Shown here: one piece after another, positions 61,001 to 64,000 of the stretch
Position numbering within the stretch: the first letter of the stretch is position 1
How the letters are laid out: each line of letters opens with the position of its first letter
Origin: Ophiura sarsii
Lineage: Eukaryota > Echinodermata > Ophiuroidea > Amphilepidida > Ophiuridae
Direction of reading: 5' to 3'
Assembly: GCA_035610835.1 (NCBI GenBank)
Contig: CM069452.1
Coordinates: 28,694,143-28,758,142 of the forward strand
DNA: 64,000 nt
Program-made: the position numbers and the translations under genes
Notes under the pieces: generated by a model
Database searches by the model: none
Told to the model about the DNA's origin: nothing
Seen by the model: only the letters and a program-made list of their open reading frames with translations

Positions 61001-62704
61001 CTTTAATTAATTTATCCTTATGTTCTAAATAAGTAAAACGCCTAGGTGCAAATTTAAAAGGCTTTAAATTATTAGCTGAGCATGATTCCCCAATAAACAT
61101 GATTTCCTATCTCGAAATAAAAGACGTGATTTTAACTTAAACAAAATAGCGATTTATTTGTTATGTTATGTTGGTATGATTGATTATGGCTTGCTCAAAT
61201 TTAGTATCGACCTCACTATATTATTTTACTAGTTGCAAAAATAAGTAAACGGCAAAAAAGTAGTTTCGACTGATTAGGAAATACAAGCACGATTGCCAGA
61301 TCTGGTCATTTGCCCGGACAGATTGTGTTTTACACACCTGCTTTTTTTAGATGCCTATGCCAAAAAAGTACCCGTGTTCTTTGTGACGCAGTACAATAGG
61401 GCTATTCTCTTTCTCCAAAATACAAACTATCGTATGAAATTACAATCCATTACAGATCCCGAGGTCCTGATGCAGACTGCCTTACTAAGAACCAGGCATT
61501 ACTACCCCTGACAGTAAATGAACTGCTTTACATCGCTCAACAAATAGCTGCCGGTATGGTGTATATGGCATCACAACATTTCGTACATCGAGATTTGGCT
61601 ACAAGGAATTGTCTCGTCGGTGACCGCCTTGTCGTCAAGATTGCAGATTTTGGAATGTCACGAGATGTGTATAGTACGGATTATTACAGGGTAAGGACTG
61701 GACCGAATTGAATCAACGGGCATCGCAAATTTGGCAGATTAGCATTTGATCGGTTAAATTCAACATTCAAAATTCAAAATTTTGGTATTATTTTTATAAC
61801 ATGTTTTTTATGTGCCCTTCACAGTGCAAGAGTATAATTTTACTAAACTAGATTGTTTTATACTAATGCTTAGGTTGGAGGTCACACGATGCTGCCAGTA
61901 AGATGGATGCCCCCGGAGAGTATTACATATAGAACCTACTCAATAGAAAGTGATGTATGGAGTTATGGAGTGGTGCTATGGGAAATATTTGAGTATGGAA
62001 AGCAACCTTGGTATGGATTATCTAATCACGAGGTGAGTTTCTATATTTGGATAACAGATGATTCAAATGCATTCAAAATGTTTTATTTCATTAATTTCCT
62101 TTTCCCTCCCTTTCTTCCCGTATACCAGTATCGTATAATACTGGAACATAAGTGTTGTCAGTATTGCTCGATACTGGTACGATTTTAATATTCCAGTATC
62201 GGTCGATACTGGGACACCAAATTGTGGTCCAGTATCAAGAGATACTGCAACAATTTTATGTTCCAGTATCGGGCGTTACTCGTAAATATGCTACCAGTGT
62301 AATTTGTCCCAGTATTGAACGATACTGGTGCATAATTTTGTTCCAGTATCGCCCGATACTGGTACATGTTCTAACACTGATTTTGTACCATTATCGTACG
62401 ATACTTTGAGTTCCAGTATAAAGTCCAAAATCTGGGACCTTAAAGTACACTTTTTCCCCATAATACAAATAACATATATTTATCATTTTCCTTGTCTTAA
62501 TAGGTAATCGAGTACATCCTCAATGGCATTCTCCTTGACTGCCCTCAGAACTGTCCGAAAGAAGTGTACAAAATCATGTTGGGCTGCTGGCAACGCCAAC
62601 CATCTCTTCGACTTAATATAAAAGAGGTTCACGACGCCATCCATAGACTCTCCGAAGAGAACCCACCGTTTCTGGACTTAACTGGCAAGAACACGTTTGT
62701 GTGA
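45937..62704 (+). CDS. Trk: Trk-type neurotrophin receptor tyrosine kinase (5' end missing)
   Basis: Eleven exons: 45937-46008, 47111-47179, 48981-49144, 53245-53511, 53828-54139, 54608-54726, 59023-59266, 59963-60269, 61456-61690, 61874-62032 and 62504-62704. All phases match, giving 715 codons to TGA. Order: LRRs ([13 protein letters not shown]), LRR C-cap, Ig1, Ig2 with the Trk-specific [15 protein letters not shown], linker, TM, NPHY juxtamembrane site, kinase [23 protein letters not shown] and the Trk activation loop YSTDYY. Compared with about 800 residues in human Trks, the signal peptide, LRR N-cap and first LRR are absent. The C-terminus reads PPFLDLTG where human Trks have a tyrosine for PLC-gamma. 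It acts at the plasma membrane as a growth-factor receptor. Confidence 0.95.
46206..46529. mobile_element. MITE with GACCTTTT target duplication
   Basis: GACCTTTT at 46198-46205 and 46530-46537 brackets ends TAAAGGTAAAGGGAAGCGGT and its inverse ACCGCTTTCCTTTAA. The 8-base duplication suggests a hAT-type mobiliser. It lies in a Trk intron. Confidence 0.8.
46716..46907. mobile_element. CAGTGGC-family element with 25-G run
   Basis: Starts CAGTGGCTTAACTAGG and ends CCTTAGCTACGCCCCTG. Interior G run at 46859-46883. The flanking duplication is not clear. Confidence 0.65.
47111..47179 (+). CDS. Trk: Trk exon: leucine-rich repeat 3-like
   Basis: 69 bases, acceptor TTCTGTACAG, phase 2 at both ends. 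Encodes [20 protein letters not shown] and TR, matching the N-LESLSW core of Trk LRRs. Confidence 0.9.
48251..48710. mobile_element. Foldback element built of AATTTGTCAT/ATGACAAATT words
   Basis: Ends TCTTATTTGACAAATTAAA and its inverse TTTAATTTGTCAAATAAGA. The interior alternates ATGACAAATTAA, AATGACTAATTA and their complements more than ten times. It lies 270 bases before the LRR C-cap exon. Confidence 0.82.
48981..49144 (+). CDS. Trk: Trk exon: LRR C-terminal cap
   Basis: Encodes [20 protein letters not shown], then [10 protein letters not shown] and NYRNC. The Cys pattern C-x2-C...C...C is that of LRRCT domains. Donor T/GTAAGT in phase 1. Confidence 0.92.
49166..49327. mobile_element. 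162-base MITE, AGGGCTCTTGCCCAAACACA ends
   Basis: The right end TGTGTTTGGGCAAGAGCCCT is the perfect inverse. It starts 22 bases after the LRR C-cap exon donor, so the exon-like open frame around it is partly element sequence. Confidence 0.85.
49330..50505. other. Trk intron sequence, nothing recognised
   Basis: AT-rich intron without exon, repeat pairing or RNA gene that I can support. TACAGGGTGTCTCA at 50429 resembles the recurrent end motif at 51212. Confidence 0.5.
50509..50840. mobile_element. CCAGTATCG palindrome-array element, copy 1
   Basis: Outer ends AGTGTACTTTAGATCCC and the inverse GGGACCTAAAGTACACT. The interior has about eight copies of CCAGTATCGNNCGATACTGG, some perfect (CCAGTATCGAACGATACTGG near 50759), spaced by AT-rich linkers. 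Confidence 0.87.
51214..51723. mobile_element. Element with CAGGGTG ends
   Basis: Left CAGGGTGTATGGTGCGTCAA, right TTGATTGATGCACCCTGTG. The arms share only about 20 bases. The left TA flank is present and the right flank does not match. Confidence 0.5.
51730..53240. other. Trk intron sequence with G runs and a DIEVNP-like frame
   Basis: G runs at 52138-52153 and 52204-52222. The frame 53024-53209 contains [14 protein letters not shown], which resembles a degenerate 2A/LINE leader motif but lacks the final G-P. No exon is called. Confidence 0.4.
53245..53511 (+). CDS. Trk: Trk exon: Ig-like domain 1
   Basis: Acceptor TTTTACAG, phase 1 at both ends. Encodes [18 protein letters not shown], the first Ig cysteine in [16 protein letters not shown] and the second in [15 protein letters not shown]-linked sites NIT, NET, NCT and NVS are present. 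Confidence 0.94.
53828..54139 (+). CDS. Trk: Trk exon: Ig-like domain 2 (ligand-binding type)
   Basis: Acceptor CACTACAG, phase 1 at both ends. Encodes [20 protein letters not shown] and [20 protein letters not shown], then [13 protein letters not shown]. In vertebrate Trks this domain (d5) is the main neurotrophin-binding surface. Confidence 0.94.
54608..54726 (+). CDS. Trk: Trk exon: extracellular juxtamembrane linker
   Basis: Acceptor AATACAG, phase 1 in and 0 out. Encodes [20 protein letters not shown], then [10 protein letters not shown] and SSSSP. It is low-complexity, Ser/Pro/Gly-rich, as expected for the stalk. Confidence 0.82.
55100..55479. mobile_element. Foldback element, TTAACACAAAAAGTTTCAGA ends
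   Basis: The left arm (TTCAGACCAGATGCTTTGAT, ATTCAAAATCAATAATCGG) is inverted at 55420-55479. A nested older copy lies at 7620-8365. Confidence 0.75.
55480..58190. other. Large Trk intron, nothing recognised
   Basis: This part of the 4.3-kb intron before the TM exon shows no convincing exon. A segment at 56087-56142 has usable splice signals but no matching domain or phase partner. Confidence 0.5.
58194..58550. mobile_element. TACGTATGGC-family MITE, copy 1
   Basis: Left GTACGTATGGCTCTTGCGCA with CTTATACGATAGTTGCCAAA, right GGCCATACGTAGTACTGTTG. It is in the intron before the TM exon. Confidence 0.68.
58722..58930. mobile_element. TACGTATGGC-family MITE, copy 2
   Basis: Left GCAAAACGAATACGCATGGC with CTTATACGATAGTCGCCAAA, right GAGCCATACGTACCCGTGTT. 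Shorter interior than copy 1. Confidence 0.7.
59023..59266 (+). CDS. Trk: Trk exon: transmembrane helix and juxtamembrane region
   Basis: Acceptor CTTTCCACTAG, phase 0. [20 protein letters not shown] is the membrane helix, followed by a basic stop-transfer [15 protein letters not shown] at 59224-59235 occupies the place of the NPQY Shc/FRS2 docking site of vertebrate Trks. Confidence 0.9.
59963..60269 (+). CDS. Trk: Trk exon: kinase N-lobe
   Basis: Encodes [17 protein letters not shown] (glycine loop), [11 protein letters not shown] (ATP lysine), [20 protein letters not shown] and [16 protein letters not shown]. Closely follows vertebrate Trk N-lobes. Confidence 0.96.
60319..60568. mobile_element. 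TACGTATGGC-family MITE, copy 3
   Basis: Left GCAAAACTAGTACGCATGGC with CTTATACGATGGGCCCAAAG, right GAGTCATACGGCCTTGTTTT. It starts 50 bases after the kinase N-lobe exon. Confidence 0.72.
61456..61690 (+). CDS. Trk: Trk exon: catalytic and activation loops
   Basis: Acceptor TCCATTACAG. Encodes [48 protein letters not shown] is the tyrosine-kinase form of the catalytic loop. YSTDYY carries the three autophosphorylated tyrosines characteristic of Trk and insulin-receptor-type kinases. Confidence 0.97.
61874..62032 (+). CDS. Trk: Trk exon: kinase C-lobe, part 1
   Basis: Encodes [40 protein letters not shown] and WYGLSNHE. 159 bases, phase 0 at both ends. Confidence 0.96.
62121..62458. mobile_element. 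CCAGTATCG palindrome-array element, copy 2
   Basis: About eight CCAGTATCGNNCGATACTGG-like words. The right end GGGACCTTAAAGTACACTTT equals that of copy 1. The left terminal repeat is missing, so the copy is truncated. It fills most of the last Trk intron. Confidence 0.85.
62504..62704 (+). CDS. Trk: Trk exon: kinase C-lobe, part 2 and C-terminus
   Basis: Encodes [39 protein letters not shown] and the tail [13 protein letters not shown] before TGA. Vertebrate Trks end P-V-Y-L-D-(I/V)-L-G. Here TTT (Phe, 62669-62671) replaces the tyrosine codon. The terminal T-F-V fits a class I PDZ ligand. Confidence 0.95.
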   Translation, partial: VIEYILNGILLDCPQNCPKEVYKIMLGCWQRQPSLRLNIKEVHDAIHRLSEENPPFLDLTGKNTFV

Positions 62705-62737
62705 CGGTTGGAAAGCGACCAAGGCATTTCATTGTAA

Positions 62738-62743
62738 AATAAA
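62738..62743 (+). terminator. Poly(A) signal AATAAA of the Trk gene
   Basis: AATAAA lies 34 bases after the stop codon, giving a possible very short 3' UTR. Other downstream signals may be used as well. Confidence 0.55.
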
Positions 62744-62744
62744 A

Positions 62745-63499
62745 GACTATTTTTTTCGCAATGTAAGGATTTTCTACATATAATGAAGTCGAGACAGCGA
62801 TTGCGTGTCAGATAATCAGGGAGATGAAAGAGAAAGGCATTCTATTAAACATTTGATGTGATGTTTACAAAGTTCAGTGCCTCTGGACTAACGCATTGGA
62901 TTGTGACTACCAAGAGCAGAACGCCCGGTCGGTTACAACCAAGCAGGCTGTTGAAGTTAAAGGCAATGTGTCTTTATATCGGGTATGCCTTGGACATCGT
63001 AAGATACAAGAACAGTTAGTACATAACCTTTATTCATTAACTGAGCAGGATTCAGCATTGACAGTTTGATGGAATCATGAGACGATGAGGGATAATCAGT
63101 GCTATAATTTTACTCATGACACTTATTATAATACCCTATCATATGTGGGTTTTTGAGACTCTTCACCAATGTGAAAAGGCAATGTTGCGTGTGGAGTGGT
63201 AACTATTTATTTGCATACGCGTCAGACGAATGCAAACACGCTCAACCAAATTTAGGAACTAAAGAAGATTTCTTGACTGCACACAAGCATGCCACATGTT
63301 TGATTATGTAACCAGATTTCCCGCATTTTTCGCTGCTTAAATGAATTTGCAGTGAAAGGTTTTAACTATGGGATGATATTTGTCAAGTTATCACTGACAT
63401 TTTCTGAGACACTCCGAGAGATGGTGACTCGCAGTGTAACGATTACCAGGTAGATGAAAGTAGCTTGACATCGAATGTTTTTAAATGACCGACCGACGG
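62745..63499. other. Downstream of Trk, nothing recognised
   Basis: 3' flank with no further gene or paired repeat. Confidence 0.5.
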
Positions 63500-63531
63500 A
63501 AAGGTGTTGCGTGTATACACGCAACACCTTT
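63500..63531. repeat. Perfect 32-base palindrome
   Basis: AAAGGTGTTGCGTGTA followed directly by its exact inverse. No spacer and no mismatch. Confidence 0.9.
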
Positions 63532-63777
63532 AGCTCAATTGTACAAGTAAATATTAGAGCCCAAGGTAGTTGATTATGTATATATTTGTTTTATAACTAA
63601 CGACTTTAAAATGTTCAAGAAGAACCAAATATTTGATAGTGTGTTTGAAGGGCATTTGATGGGTCTGATGATCTGATCTTCCAATAACTGATAGCAAGGT
63701 TTTATTCGTCACATTATTTTTCCATAGTTCAGTGGTCCATGTATATCAATGTATTATGGAATACACTGTTTGGGGCA

Positions 63778-64000
63778 GTGGCGTATCCAGGGGGTGGCCC
63801 AGCAGGCCATGGCCCCCCTATTGAAAAAAGAGTCAAAAAAAAAATAAGAAAGAGGAGAAGGAGGAAGAGGATAAGAAGGAGGAAGAGAAGGAGGTAGGGG
63901 AGGAGGAAGGGTAAGAGACATATGCGGCGCAAAAGGGGGTGGGGGTTACGGGGTCACGTCCCCATAATTTTAATATGAGGGACGTTAAAAACGTTATAGG
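63778..64000 (+). mobile_element. CAGTGGCGTA-family element, left end, runs off the window
   Basis: Starts CAGTGGCGTATCCAGGGGGT followed by a purine-only tract (63825-63917) like that of the element at 37969. The right end is not in the window. Confidence 0.6.

Overview
This window is a eukaryotic genomic contig, very probably from a marine invertebrate deuterostome. The evidence is long introns with GT-AG borders, a Trk-type neurotrophin receptor gene, a cholinesterase-type gene, many TAGGCCTA-type words and a dense load of small non-autonomous DNA transposons. An echinoderm is my best guess, but the species cannot be fixed from the sequence. The window is AT-rich, has one 100-N assembly gap (43635-43734) and contains many poly-G tracts of 20-30 bases where the assembly is probably unreliable.

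Three host loci can be read. (1) On the minus strand, 21615 down to 8473, a complete ten-exon cholinesterase/carboxylesterase-family gene. All splice phases match and give 597 residues with a signal peptide, a Ser-Glu-His triad and a C-terminal tail like the vertebrate T (tetramerisation) peptide of acetylcholinesterase. A TATA box lies about 80 bases before the start codon. (2) On the plus strand, 37185-39899, the first two coding exons of an arylsulfatase-B-like gene with three single-base frameshifts and no recognisable later exons, probably a pseudogene. (3) On the plus strand, 45937-62704, eleven in-phase exons of a Trk receptor tyrosine kinase: LRR, LRR C-cap, two Ig domains, linker, transmembrane/juxtamembrane and kinase. 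It ends at a stop codon followed by AATAAA. Its 5' exons are not seen. They may lie in or beyond the gap.

The rest is a repeat landscape. There are two LINE 3' fragments (25553-26715, 35742-36515), tRNA-derived SINEs (3151-3456, 39254-39534, near 11640 and 19500), a fragment resembling KIAA1958/Crypton-type recombinases (36739-36993), satellite-like tandem arrays (28985-29590, 30010-30775, 41150-41775), a 95%-similar dispersed duplication (27380 and 40463) and more than twenty MITE or foldback elements.

The most unusual theme is a set of elements whose interior is an array of one short palindromic or inverted word: TAGTC/GACTA (20173-21214), GAGTC/GACTC (23403-24276), GGGTAAA/TTTACCC (24395-24600), AATTTGTCAT (48251-48710) and CCAGTATCG..CGATACTGG (50509-50840 and 62121-62458). 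The first two share the terminal sequence CACTGAAARCC although their internal words differ. No CRISPR array, prokaryotic operon or virus was recognised.
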